Origin: Algoriphagus iocasae
GTDB lineage: Bacteria > Bacteroidota > Bacteroidia > Cytophagales > Cyclobacteriaceae
Length of the DNA stretch: 64,000 nt
Assembly (NCBI RefSeq): GCF_014206875.1
Contig: NZ_JACIJO010000002.1
Location: forward strand, 1,168,006 to 1,232,005
Reading direction: 5' to 3'
Below are positions 17,780-26,577 of this stretch, one piece after another. A model generated the notes under the pieces. The model did not search any database, was not told where the DNA came from, and saw only the letters and a program-made list of their open reading frames with translations. A program made the translations under genes and the position numbers. Each line of letters starts with the position of its first letter. Position 1 is the stretch's first letter.

Positions 17780-19075
17780 ATGGAATTCAGAGAAGATTTT
17801 TTACAACTCGTCTGGAAGTATCAATATTTTGAAAAGAATGAGTTAAAGACGAGTTCAGGAGAATCGATTCAGGTTGTTCAGATAGGTTTTCACAATTTCG
17901 GTGAAGGCCCGGATTTTCATGAATCGGTGATCATGTTAGATCAAGTTACACTTCATGGGCATGTGGAAGTCCATAAATATGCTTCAGATTGGAAGACTCA
18001 TGCACATGGCGGAGATCCAGCCTATAATTCGGTCATACTTCACGTGGTTTGGGAAAATGATAAACCGGTCTACCGAAATGACGGCACTTTAATGCCTACC
18101 GTCGAACTGAAAGGAAAGATCTTTCTGAATATCTGGCGGAATTATGAGCGTTTGCTGGACTATAAATCTGAGTTGCCATGTGCTCACGCTGTGACAGAAG
18201 TTCCAGAAATCATCCGTTTCTCTGCTCTCGAAAAAGCCCTAGTGGAGCGTCTTCACGAAAAATCAGAATATATCTTACAGCTTTTGTCTCGAAATAAAGG
18301 TGACTGGGAAGAAACTTGTTACCAATGGTTATTTACAAGCTTTGGATTCAAGACCAATGCAAAAGCGATGGGAGAATTAGCTCTTTTGCTCCCCTATAAA
18401 ACCTTGCTGAAGCATAGAGATAAATTACCGGTTGTCGAGTCGTTTTTGTTTGGCCAAGCAGGGTTGCTGCCTGAAGTTTCTGAAGAACCGTATGTTCACT
18501 ATTTGATTAATGAATATGCTTTTTACCAAAAGAAATATGCCTGGAATACTTCTTTGAAGAGACAGCACTGGTCATTTATGGGGGTAAGGCCTAGCAATTT
18601 CCCAACTTTGAGAATTGCGCAGCTAGCGTCCATTCTTTCTAATGCCCCAAACTTGCTACAAGCTATAATGGAAGATACCAGAGGCTTTCCGGCTTTTAAA
18701 AAACTTCTTCAGGTGACTCCAAGTGATTATTGGCAGTACCATTTCTCTTTTGGAAAGCCAGCAGAAAGGAAAGTATCAAAAGGGATTTCAGATTCTGTTT
18801 TGCAACTTTTGATCATCAATTTTGTGATTCCTCTTTGGTTTGCTTACGGTAGGTATTTTCAACAGTCAGAATGGCAAGAACGATGCTTCGATTTACTTCA
18901 GGAAGTGGCTGCGGAAAATAATCATATCATTAAAAAGTTTCAGTCTGCTGGCTGGAATCCATCAAATTCATTTGACTCCCAAGGAATGATAGGCTTGTAT
19001 AAAAACTACTGTAAACCAAAGAAATGCCTGCAATGCAAAGTTGCGCAAAGCCTCATCAAACGAGAAAGTAAATGA
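17780..19075 (+). CDS. DUF2851 family protein
   Basis: About 431 residues. The N-terminal MEFREDFLQLVWKYQYF and the segments GPDFHESVI, GHVEVHKYASDWKTHAH and VILHVVWEND are those of DUF2851, a Bacteroidota/Chlorobi family with no assigned function. The H-x-E-x-H and H-x-H pattern hints at metal binding or a nuclease-like fold (inference). The C-terminus ends with a C-x-x-C-x4-C... cluster (YCKPKKCLQCKV), a possible zinc or iron-sulfur site. The ATG at 17780 is preferred to an in-frame TTG nine codons upstream. Confidence 0.9.
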   Translation: MEFREDFLQLVWKYQYFEKNELKTSSGESIQVVQIGFHNFGEGPDFHESVIMLDQVTLHGHVEVHKYASDWKTHAHGGDPAYNSVILHVVWENDKPVYRNDGTLMPTVELKGKIFLNIWRNYERLLDYKSELPCAHAVTEVPEIIRFSALEKALVERLHEKSEYILQLLSRNKGDWEETCYQWLFTSFGFKTNAKAMGELALLLPYKTLLKHRDKLPVVESFLFGQAGLLPEVSEEPYVHYLINEYAFYQKKYAWNTSLKRQHWSFMGVRPSNFPTLRIAQLASILSNAPNLLQAIMEDTRGFPAFKKLLQVTPSDYWQYHFSFGKPAERKVSKGISDSVLQLLIINFVIPLWFAYGRYFQQSEWQERCFDLLQEVAAENNHIIKKFQSAGWNPSNSFDSQGMIGLYKNYCKPKKCLQCKVAQSLIKRESK

Positions 19076-19077
19076 TT

Positions 19078-19109
19078 TTTGCGTAAGCGTATGATTTCCC
19101 GTACTTTTG
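19078..19109 (+). promoter_or_regulatory. Promoter of the NeuD-like gene
   Basis: TTTG at 19078-19081, 20 bp, TACTTTTG at 19102-19109; leader about 16 nt. Confidence 0.65.
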
Positions 19110-19131
19110 CACTCCGAAAAAGGAAAAAACT

Positions 19132-19767
19132 ATGGAAAAACCGGTAATTATTTTTGGAGCAAAAGGTATTGCTCATCCCGCTCTTGAAATATTTAATAGC
19201 AATGAGGTAATGGTCTATGGTTTTCTCGAGGAAGACGAAAGCATGCATGGAACAGAAATCAATACTGTTTCTGTCCTAGGAAATCCAGAAGATGATGGTT
19301 TCCTAAAATTGATCGGTCAAAAAGCTGAAGCATTTGTGGCGGTGGATGATATGAAATACAGAAAGTTTTTGGTGGAACTGCTGAATGAAAGAAGAAAAGT
19401 ACAGCCGATTAATGCCATTCATAATACTGCCTATATTTCTACTGATGCGGTTATCGGTCATGGAAACTTTATCAATGCAAAAGTTACTATTGGCACAGCT
19501 GCTGAAATTGGCCAGCATTGTATCCTTCATACGGGAGCAATCGTAGATCACAAAGCTAAATTGGGAGACTTTGTTCAAATAGGTGCTGGATCTATCATCA
19601 ACGCTGAGGTGACTGTCGAAGAAGGCGCTTTTATAGGTTCTGGAGTGACAGTAGTTTCCGGAGTTACGATTGGTAAAAATGCCAGAGTGGGTGCTGGATC
19701 AGTAGTCATTTCCTCAGTAGGGGCAAATGAGACTGTCTTTGGAAATCCAGCTGCCAAGATTAAATAG
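19132..19767 (+). CDS. NeuD-like hexapeptide acyltransferase
   Basis: A 211-residue protein. An N-terminal Rossmann-like half (VIIFGAKGIAHPALEIF) is followed by a left-handed beta helix made of hexapeptide repeats from about residue 95 (VIGHGNFINAKVTIGTAA and onward) ending in VFGNPAAKIK. This is the layout of NeuD/PglD acetyltransferases that O- or N-acetylate nucleotide sugars or sialic acids. The active-site His in ILHTGAIVDH fits. There is no sialic-acid or pgl operon adjacent, so the substrate is unknown. Confidence 0.85.
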   Translation: MEKPVIIFGAKGIAHPALEIFNSNEVMVYGFLEEDESMHGTEINTVSVLGNPEDDGFLKLIGQKAEAFVAVDDMKYRKFLVELLNERRKVQPINAIHNTAYISTDAVIGHGNFINAKVTIGTAAEIGQHCILHTGAIVDHKAKLGDFVQIGAGSIINAEVTVEEGAFIGSGVTVVSGVTIGKNARVGAGSVVISSVGANETVFGNPAAKIK

Positions 19768-19903
19768 GAGATTTAACTCCAAGCAAAGGGATTTGCAATT
19801 TGAAGGCATCATAAATTCATAATAAATTTGGAGACTCAAATCTAAAAGCTACAATTTGAAATCATAAATCCTTTAAACACCCTGCCGAAACAGGGCTCTA
19901 GTT

Positions 19904-20899
19904 ATGGAAAATAATCAATACAACATCCTCCTGTATTATTGCTATGCAAAAATTGAAAATCCAGAAGAATACAGGGAGCAGCACCATTTATTTTGTGTAG
20001 AAAATAACATTCGTGGCAGAATTATTATTTCTGATGAAGGCCTCAATGGTACTGTTTCAGGTTTGAAAGAGGACTGTGAAAAATACATGGCCTATGTGCA
20101 TGGCGATCCTAGATTCGCAAAAACTGAATTTAAGATTGACGAGCACGACAAACACGCCTTCACTAAAATCCACGTAAGGTATAAGCCGGAGATCGTTCAT
20201 TCTGCTTTGCGTCATTTAGATCCGAATGTGAAAACAGGGAAGCATCTTGATCCTGAGGAATTCAAGAAATTAAAAGATCAGGAAGATGTCGTGATTTTGG
20301 ATGTAAGATCCAATTACGAACATGAGCTTGGAAGATTTAAGAATGCTTTGACACTTGATATTGATAATTTCAGGGATTTTCCTGAGAAAGTGAAAGAGCT
20401 TGAGCATCTTAAAAACAAGAAGGTTTTGACCTATTGTACGGGTGGTATCAAGTGTGAAAAAGCCTCTGCATTTCTTTTAGAACAAGGTTTTGAAGATGTG
20501 TATCAGCTTCATGGAGGCATCATCAAATATGGCATGGAAGCTGGTGGAGAGGATTTTGAAGGGAAATGCTATGTGTTTGATAACAGAATAGCTGTGGATG
20601 TGAATAAGGTTAACCCAAAGGTGATTTCTACTTGTCATGTTTGTGGAACCAATTCAGATCGAATGGTAAACTGTGCAAACCCATCCTGCAATGCACATAT
20701 TCCAATGTGTGAGGAGTGTGGATGGAAAATGGAAGGTGCTTGTTCTGATGATTGTAAAGAGAATCCGGAAAAACGCCCTTATGATGGCACTGGCTATTAT
20801 CAAAAAAACACCAATGGATATAATCCATATAAAGGCTTAAAGCGCCCTTCTGTAAAAGAACAAATTACTAAATTAGAGGGTGAGCCGAATAATTCCTGA
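19904..20899 (+). CDS. trhO: tRNA uridine(34) hydroxylase, rhodanese-type
   Basis: A 331-residue protein with an N-terminal UPF0176/acylphosphatase-like domain (LLYYCYAKIENPEEY, SDEGLNGTVSG), then a rhodanese domain with the active Cys178 in TYCTGGIKCE. A C-terminal zinc-like region has eight cysteines (CHVCG, CANPSC, CEECG, CSDDC). This is TrhO (YceA), which adds the 5-hydroxyl to U34 of tRNA. The next gene begins inside its last codons (20-bp overlap), suggesting translational coupling. Confidence 0.93.
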   Translation: MENNQYNILLYYCYAKIENPEEYREQHHLFCVENNIRGRIIISDEGLNGTVSGLKEDCEKYMAYVHGDPRFAKTEFKIDEHDKHAFTKIHVRYKPEIVHSALRHLDPNVKTGKHLDPEEFKKLKDQEDVVILDVRSNYEHELGRFKNALTLDIDNFRDFPEKVKELEHLKNKKVLTYCTGGIKCEKASAFLLEQGFEDVYQLHGGIIKYGMEAGGEDFEGKCYVFDNRIAVDVNKVNPKVISTCHVCGTNSDRMVNCANPSCNAHIPMCEECGWKMEGACSDDCKENPEKRPYDGTGYYQKNTNGYNPYKGLKRPSVKEQITKLEGEPNNS

Positions 20900-21743
20900 A
20901 TCAGAACTGATTTTAAACGCTGATGGAAGCGTATATCATTTACATTTGAAGCCAGAAAATCTGGCTTCTCTTGTTTTTACTGTAGGAGACCCAGACCGGG
21001 TTTCCCTTGTTTCTCAATATTTTGATTCTATAGATTTTAAAACCCAAAAGCGGGAATTTGTCACTCACACGGGGCGAATTGGAGATAAAAGGATCACTGT
21101 TATCAGTACAGGAATGGGTACGGATAATATTGAAATCCTGATGACGGAGTTGGATGCTTTGGTGAATGTGGATTTAAAATCCAGACAAATCAAGCCTGAT
21201 CATACCACCCTCCAAATTATCAGGCTGGGTACATCTGGATCTATGCAGGAAAATATTCCTGTGGGATCATTGTTGGCTTCCGCCAAAGCAATTGGATTGG
21301 ATACGTTGATGCAGTTTTATCCGGAATTGCCAGGGTCTCAAGTTTGGGGGAAACACCTTAAGGATAAATTGAGTCTTGAGTTTACTCCTTATCAGGTAGA
21401 AGCGAGTAGTTTATTGTTGGACCAGTTGAATTCTGATTTTTTAAGAGGAATCACTTTAACCTGTCCAGGTTTCTATGCACCTCAAGGAAGAGAAATCAGG
21501 TTAAGGCCAAAGCTTGACCAAATGATCGAACGTGTGTCAGAATTAGAAATAGACGGAGAAAGGTTGACCAATTTTGAAATGGAAACTGCGGGTTATTACG
21601 CGATGGGAAAATTACTTGGACATGAAATGCTAAGCTTGAATGCAATCGTGGCCAACAGAAAAACTGGAGAGTTTGATAAAATGGCTGAAAAAACCGTGGA
21701 TACTTTGATCCACACAGCTCTGAAGTTGTTCATGAAAAAATGA
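20880..21743 (+). CDS. Nucleoside phosphorylase (uridine phosphorylase-like)
   Basis: A 287-residue PNP/UDP family enzyme: phosphate-binding VGDPDRVSLVS, THTGRIG, ISTGMGTDNIEI, the IRLGTSGSMQENIPVGS loop and the base/ribose site NFEMETAGYYAMG. Closest by motif to uridine phosphorylases and related Bacteroidota phosphorylases; specificity is uncertain. Start is GTG at 20880, overlapping trhO by 20 bp; no later start keeps the conserved N-terminus. Cytosolic nucleoside salvage. Confidence 0.88.
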   Translation: MSRIIPESELILNADGSVYHLHLKPENLASLVFTVGDPDRVSLVSQYFDSIDFKTQKREFVTHTGRIGDKRITVISTGMGTDNIEILMTELDALVNVDLKSRQIKPDHTTLQIIRLGTSGSMQENIPVGSLLASAKAIGLDTLMQFYPELPGSQVWGKHLKDKLSLEFTPYQVEASSLLLDQLNSDFLRGITLTCPGFYAPQGREIRLRPKLDQMIERVSELEIDGERLTNFEMETAGYYAMGKLLGHEMLSLNAIVANRKTGEFDKMAEKTVDTLIHTALKLFMKK

Positions 21744-21749
21744 TCACCC

Positions 21750-22025
21750 TTACGCTAAATATCTATTCATAGAAGAAACCTCGTCAAGTCGAAAGTCCTC
21801 CCACTCGTTGTAATCAATATCCATCATGATATGGTTAATAAACTCTTGGCATTCTTGTTTACAGATATAAATGCCAAATAGTCCTTCTGCTTTATTTACC
21901 AGAAAAGTCCTCCTGCTCTCAAACTGTTTGGTGATGTCAGTCCAAGATCCCAGAATCAATAATTCATCCCTGTTTTTGATGGTCTGAATGATCTTAAAAT
22001 TTCCTTTTGAAGATGTGATTTTCAT
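21750..22025 (-). CDS. Hypothetical protein
   Basis: A 91-residue protein from ATG at 22025 (a longer TTG start at 22049 is possible). It has no membrane segment and no signal peptide, with an acidic C-terminal half including DIDYNEWEDF. I do not recognise the family. It is convergent with the nucleoside phosphorylase and sits downstream of a response-regulator gene on the same strand, with a gap of over 100 bp. Confidence 0.65.
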   Translation of the reverse strand: MKITSSKGNFKIIQTIKNRDELLILGSWTDITKQFESRRTFLVNKAEGLFGIYICKQECQEFINHIMMDIDYNEWEDFRLDEVSSMNRYLA

Positions 22026-22138
22026 ATTGCTAAAAATTAATTGCCCCAATTGATATGATCAAAGCTAGGTGAAAAAGGTACGCAACTCAATACGTATTAA
22101 TACCTATTTTTTTACTTGAAATACAGAAAAATGCAAGT

Positions 22139-22768
22139 TCAATTGATAATGTCGCGGTTCTTTTGAGCCCAGAGAAGCAGAGAGTTATGTTTTTTCTCCA
22201 GTTTTAGCTTGGCAATGACATTGCTTCTGTGCTTGTCCACGGTTCTTTCTGCAATGAATAATTTATCCGCGATTTCTTTTGAGGAAAGGCCTTCAGCAAT
22301 CAGACGTAAAATCTTTTTTTCCGAAGGAGTTAGATTGGTTTGATGAAGATCAGCAATATCTGATTCCTGATTTTCAAATAATTTTTCACTAAAAAATTGA
22401 TTTCCATTTAGCACGGTTTCTATGGCTTTGGAAAGTTCAGTCAAGGCAAATTCCTTCAGTAAGTAACCTGATAAGTTTAGCTCCTTGGCCTGATGAAAAA
22501 GGTATAGCTCTTTATGAAGAGTAAGTAAAATAATCTTGGTTGGTATTTTGAGCTTTTTGCAGGCCTCTGCAATTTCTAAGCCTGTCTTATAGGGCATCTC
22601 CATATCCAGGATAGCAAGCTGAGGATGAAACTCTTCAATTTTTGAAAAAGCCTCATTTCCATTATTCGCAGTTGCCAATACCTCAATATCATTTTCTATT
22701 AGAAGATCTTCCAAGCCTTTTAATAACAAAGGGTGGTCGTCTGCAATGATAACTGTAGGCTTAGACAT
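22139..22768 (-). CDS. NarL/FixJ-type response regulator (orphan)
   Basis: A 209-residue two-domain regulator. The receiver domain has acidic pair Asp10-Asp11, phospho-acceptor Asp55 (LAILDMEMP) and the KEF lysine near 104. The C-terminal LuxR-type HTH spans about 145-205 (LTPSEKKILRLIAEGLSSKEIADKLF). No histidine kinase lies next to it. It diverges from the large outer-membrane protein gene at 23161 with 392 bp between, so it could regulate that gene (inference). Confidence 0.93.
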   Translation of the reverse strand: MSKPTVIIADDHPLLLKGLEDLLIENDIEVLATANNGNEAFSKIEEFHPQLAILDMEMPYKTGLEIAEACKKLKIPTKIILLTLHKELYLFHQAKELNLSGYLLKEFALTELSKAIETVLNGNQFFSEKLFENQESDIADLHQTNLTPSEKKILRLIAEGLSSKEIADKLFIAERTVDKHRSNVIAKLKLEKKHNSLLLWAQKNRDIIN

Positions 22769-23160
22769 TTTAACTATTTGGGGAACGCTAATCGGGTTTG
22801 GAGCTTATCTTAGGTATTAAGAAAATTCTCTCCTTAAAAGTAATTTTTTCTTCGAGAACTTACCACAAATCTCCTTAAGGTTGAGTGAAATTTAGATGGT
22901 TTGTTTGTTAAATTAAGTTTAGACCTTTCGGATAAGCAGAGCTCTACGATTTTTCGAATCAAGGTTTCTCTACAAATGCACCCCATTCACAGGGAAAATA
23001 AGTGATTTAAATAGAAATAGTTCCAGTTACCAAGATTTCTTGATTTAGAAAACAAAGACTTAGACAATTCAGTTATTTAATTAGTAGGTGATTAACATTT
23101 TGATAATTAATCTCTTATGAATTGAATTTATTTTTTCTGAACTAATTAAACCAACCGAAT
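22769..23160. other. Divergent intergenic region
   Basis: AT-rich spacer of 392 bp between the response regulator and the OMP gene. I see no ORF, no GC-rich hairpin and no exact TAnnTTTG box near either start; it must contain both promoters. Confidence 0.5.
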
Positions 23161-25602
23161 ATGATTTATGGCCTTAAGCCAATTGCTCTTTTATCTTTTT
23201 TAGTCTTCCTTTCTGTTTGCTCCTATGGACAAGAAATAAGGCTTCATGGGAAGGTTGTGGATGCCAATGATAAAACAGCTCTTGAATTTGCAAATGTGGC
23301 ATTATTAAATCCAAGCGATTCCAGTTTAGTAACTGGAGGAATGACAGATATTAATGGAGGATTTGATTTTAATGCATCTGAAGGTCAATATATTTTTAGA
23401 GTTGGGTTTATCGGATTTCTGGAATTTTTTGAATCAGTAAATCTTGGAGATAAGAAGAATTTCAACTTTGGCACGATTTCACTAGCTCCGGATGCTCAAA
23501 ACCTAGATGAAGTAGTGGTGGAGGGTGTTACTTCCATGTTTGAATCTGATATTGATAAGCGAACCTACAATGTCGAGAACAGTATCGTGGCAGAAGGAGC
23601 CACAGCATCTCAACTGCTCAGTACATTGCCTTCTATTCAGGTTGATGAAGAAGGTGGAATTACCATGCGAGGAAGTGGAAATATTCTTATTTACATCAAT
23701 GGTCGGCCTTCAAACTTATCTGGCGATGATGCGGAAAGCATTCTTTCTCAGTTCCCAGCGAATAGTATCAAATCCGTGGAATTGATTACGAATCCATCTT
23801 CAAGATATGACGCTACAGGTGTCGGCGGGATCATCAATATTGTCCTGAAGAAAAATGAAAACCTGGGTTTCAATGGTCAGGTCAATGCTTCCATTGGAAC
23901 AAGGGAAAAATACCAAGCGGGGATCAATTTGAACTATGGAACAGAAAAAGCCAATTTTTATGCTTCTTACAACTGGCAGAATAGATGGCAAAGAGAAAAT
24001 GGTTTTGGAAATCGATCAACCAGTTTGCCAGACTTTTCTCCTACTCTAGAACAAGTTCAAGATGGATATGAAAAGGAAAAAACGAACTTAATAAGAGCTG
24101 GTGTAGATTATTCAGTGACAGAAAATAGTACTCTTGGGGTTTATTTTCAGGGAAATTTTGATGATGAAGTAGAGTACGCTCAAATCGACCAGGATAATCT
24201 AAGCTTGACTGGTTCGCTGGATTCTAGCTTTGTCAGGATCAATAATGAATTGAGTAAAAGCTCTAATTACGAAGGTGGAATTAATTATACCTGGAACGTA
24301 GATACCTTAGGTCAGAAACTATATACCTCCTTTTCTTATGCTTACGATGATCGATCTCAGGTAGAATTTTATGATCAGGAGTTTTTTACTTCTGAGGGAG
24401 CTTCGGATCCTAGTAAAATGTTAACTCAAATTAATGACAGGCCGAGAACGAGTACTCTTTTTGTAGCCCAATTGGATTATGAAAAACCTATCGGTAAAAA
24501 TGGAAGTATCGAAACTGGCTTGAAAAGTACACTAGGTAATTGGCTGTGGAGTCAGCAGTTTTCGCAAGGAGATGAGTCAAATCAATTCGTTCCTACGCCG
24601 GTGGACACGCTGACCGATAGTTATGATTTCACTCAAAATGTTTATGCGGCTTATTTTACATTTAAAAATAAAGCAGGAAAATTTGGTTACCAGCTGGGTT
24701 TAAGAGGAGAATTGACGGACCAACTAGGAGAGACAGTTAGAAAGAATGAAAGTATTCCTGATAATTATTTCAATCTTTTCCCAAGTACATTTTTTAGCTA
24801 TACCCTAGCTCCAGAAAACGAATTGACACTGAATTATACCAGAAGAATTTCAAGACCCAGAATCTGGGATTTAGCTCCGATTTATAGGGTGAGAGATCAA
24901 TATAATCTGAGTATTGGTAATCCTTATCTAAAGCCAGAATTTACCGATAGTTATGAGTTTGGCTATATGAAAGGCTGGGAAAGGTATTTACTCAATGCCA
25001 CAGTTTATCATCGATTCAGTACCGATGTGGAAACCAGAATTACCACATTGACCGATGATAATGTCGCGATTCAATCCAGAGAAAATGCCGATACCAGAGC
25101 TAGTACAGGCTTTGAATTAATCAATCAAATTCAGATCTCCAATAATTTTGATGCGACACTGACCGGTAATTTCTTTTACTCAAAAATTAATGCCAGTAAT
25201 GTAGAGGGTCGGGATTTGAGTAATGAGAACTTCAGCTGGACACTGAGCTTATTGGGAAATATTCTTGTCCCTAAATGGTTTAGTGTACAGGTTCAGGGAA
25301 ATTATAGAGGCCCGATCATTTTGCCTCAAGGCCAAATCGAACCACAGGCAACTCTCACAGTAGGTATGAGAAAAGATTTGTTCAATAACAAAGCAACGAT
25401 AAGTCTGAATGTCAGTGATATTTTCAATACCAGGAAATTCAAAATCACAACAGAAGATCCTCGATTTACGCAGTACAGAGAATTCCAGCGTGAGTCTAGA
25501 ATTGGTACACTTTCCTTTACCTATAGATTCGGTGGCTTCAAAGAAAAAGGTGCGGAAAGAAGTAGAAGAGAAGGAGGGGACGATATGGGGGATGATTTTT
25601 AA
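23161..25602 (+). CDS. Outer-membrane beta-barrel protein, OMP_b-brl_3 type with N-terminal carboxypeptidase-like domain
   Basis: An 813-residue TonB-receptor-like protein. Signal peptide 1-23; a CarboxypepD_reg-like domain about 25-115 (LHGKVVDANDKTALEFANVALL); a plug-like segment with SILSQFPANSIKSVELITNPSSRYDATGVGGIINIVLKK; then a barrel ending in an aromatic C-terminal strand (IGTLSFTYRFGGF). Members of the OMP_b-brl_3 family act in the outer membrane of Bacteroidota; cargo unknown. No TonB box can be assigned. There is no SusD partner. A short acidic/basic tail after the last strand is unusual for a barrel. Confidence 0.9.
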   Translation: MIYGLKPIALLSFLVFLSVCSYGQEIRLHGKVVDANDKTALEFANVALLNPSDSSLVTGGMTDINGGFDFNASEGQYIFRVGFIGFLEFFESVNLGDKKNFNFGTISLAPDAQNLDEVVVEGVTSMFESDIDKRTYNVENSIVAEGATASQLLSTLPSIQVDEEGGITMRGSGNILIYINGRPSNLSGDDAESILSQFPANSIKSVELITNPSSRYDATGVGGIINIVLKKNENLGFNGQVNASIGTREKYQAGINLNYGTEKANFYASYNWQNRWQRENGFGNRSTSLPDFSPTLEQVQDGYEKEKTNLIRAGVDYSVTENSTLGVYFQGNFDDEVEYAQIDQDNLSLTGSLDSSFVRINNELSKSSNYEGGINYTWNVDTLGQKLYTSFSYAYDDRSQVEFYDQEFFTSEGASDPSKMLTQINDRPRTSTLFVAQLDYEKPIGKNGSIETGLKSTLGNWLWSQQFSQGDESNQFVPTPVDTLTDSYDFTQNVYAAYFTFKNKAGKFGYQLGLRGELTDQLGETVRKNESIPDNYFNLFPSTFFSYTLAPENELTLNYTRRISRPRIWDLAPIYRVRDQYNLSIGNPYLKPEFTDSYEFGYMKGWERYLLNATVYHRFSTDVETRITTLTDDNVAIQSRENADTRASTGFELINQIQISNNFDATLTGNFFYSKINASNVEGRDLSNENFSWTLSLLGNILVPKWFSVQVQGNYRGPIILPQGQIEPQATLTVGMRKDLFNNKATISLNVSDIFNTRKFKITTEDPRFTQYREFQRESRIGTLSFTYRFGGFKEKGAERSRREGGDDMGDDF

Positions 25603-25623
25603 AAATTCCTCTTAAATTCAGGA

Positions 25624-26340
25624 ATGACATTACTTGTAGAACAAATCAAGGCAGCTTTAAGGGATAAGGCAATTCCTGAAAAAGCTGCTTTTTTTCCTAG
25701 ATTCTTTAAAGCAGGACCTGGGGAATATGGGGAAGGAGATAAATTTTTGGGAGTGAAAGTTCCAGAGCAGCGAAAAATTGCCAAATCAGTTTTCAAAGAA
25801 ATCAGCCTAAATGAAATCGGAATCCTGATGAAGGATGATTACCACGAAGTGAGATTGACAGGAGTGATGATATTGGTTTATCGGTATGAAAAATTAAAAT
25901 CCGATGAAGAGCGGAAAGAATTGGTTGATTTTTACCTCGATCATCTACCTTGGGTGAATAACTGGGACTTGGTAGATAGCTCTTGTCATCAGATTTTGGG
26001 TCATTATTATTTGAACAGGGATAAATCTCTTTTTTATGAATTAGCCGATAAAGACCACCTTTGGAGTCAGCGAGTGGCCATGGTAAGCACTTATTACTGG
26101 ATTAAGAGAGATGAGTTTAAGGACGCTTTGGCCCTAGCAGAAAGATTTTTGGATCATCCTCATGACTTGATGCACAAAGCTGTTGGATGGATGCTTCGTG
26201 AAATAGGCAATAGGAATTATGATGTTGAATATGAGTTTTTGAAAAAGCATTATCAAAAAATGCCTCGAACCGCCTTACGTTATGCCATCGAGAAATTCGA
26301 TGAAGAGGTAAGACAGGATTTTTTGAAAGGAAGGATATAA
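25624..26340 (+). CDS. AlkD-like DNA alkylation repair protein
   Basis: A 238-residue all-helical HEAT-like repeat protein of the AlkD/DNA alkylation repair family: FFPRFFKAGPGEYGEGDKFLGVKVPEQRKIAK start, the WVNNWDLVDSSCHQILG segment with the conserved W-D pair, and the late HDLMHKAVGWMLREIG and RTALRYAIEKF blocks. AlkD removes 3- and 7-alkyl purines without base flipping. It begins 21 bp after the OMP stop. Whether this member is an active glycosylase is untested. Confidence 0.92.
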   Translation: MTLLVEQIKAALRDKAIPEKAAFFPRFFKAGPGEYGEGDKFLGVKVPEQRKIAKSVFKEISLNEIGILMKDDYHEVRLTGVMILVYRYEKLKSDEERKELVDFYLDHLPWVNNWDLVDSSCHQILGHYYLNRDKSLFYELADKDHLWSQRVAMVSTYYWIKRDEFKDALALAERFLDHPHDLMHKAVGWMLREIGNRNYDVEYEFLKKHYQKMPRTALRYAIEKFDEEVRQDFLKGRI

Positions 26341-26370
26341 AATCAGAAGTCTAAATTCAGAAAGCTGAAA

Positions 26371-26572
26371 TAGTAGTGAGGCTGAGCGCCCCGACAGCAG
26401 AACTGGATCGAATCCTATCTCGCCGCAGGCTTATCTTTTTAATAATATCTTCTATAAAAAACAGCTCTTCGATCAGATATTGAATAAGATGGCTACGCAG
26501 ATTAAAGAATAGGGAATCTATCTCGCGAAGCGTATCTCGCCGAAGGCATATTTCAGCGAAGCTTTATCTTAA
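26371..26572. repeat. Intergenic repeat words (CTCGCCGAAGGC type)
   Basis: Non-coding. Repeated words TATCTCGCCG(C/A)AGGC, CTCGCGAAGCG and CAGCGAAGC occur at 26417-26434 and 26518-26565. They form nested GCGAAGC / GCTTCGC-like pairings. They resemble short interspersed elements of Bacteroidota. No gene seen. Confidence 0.55.
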
Positions 26573-26577
26573 TAAAT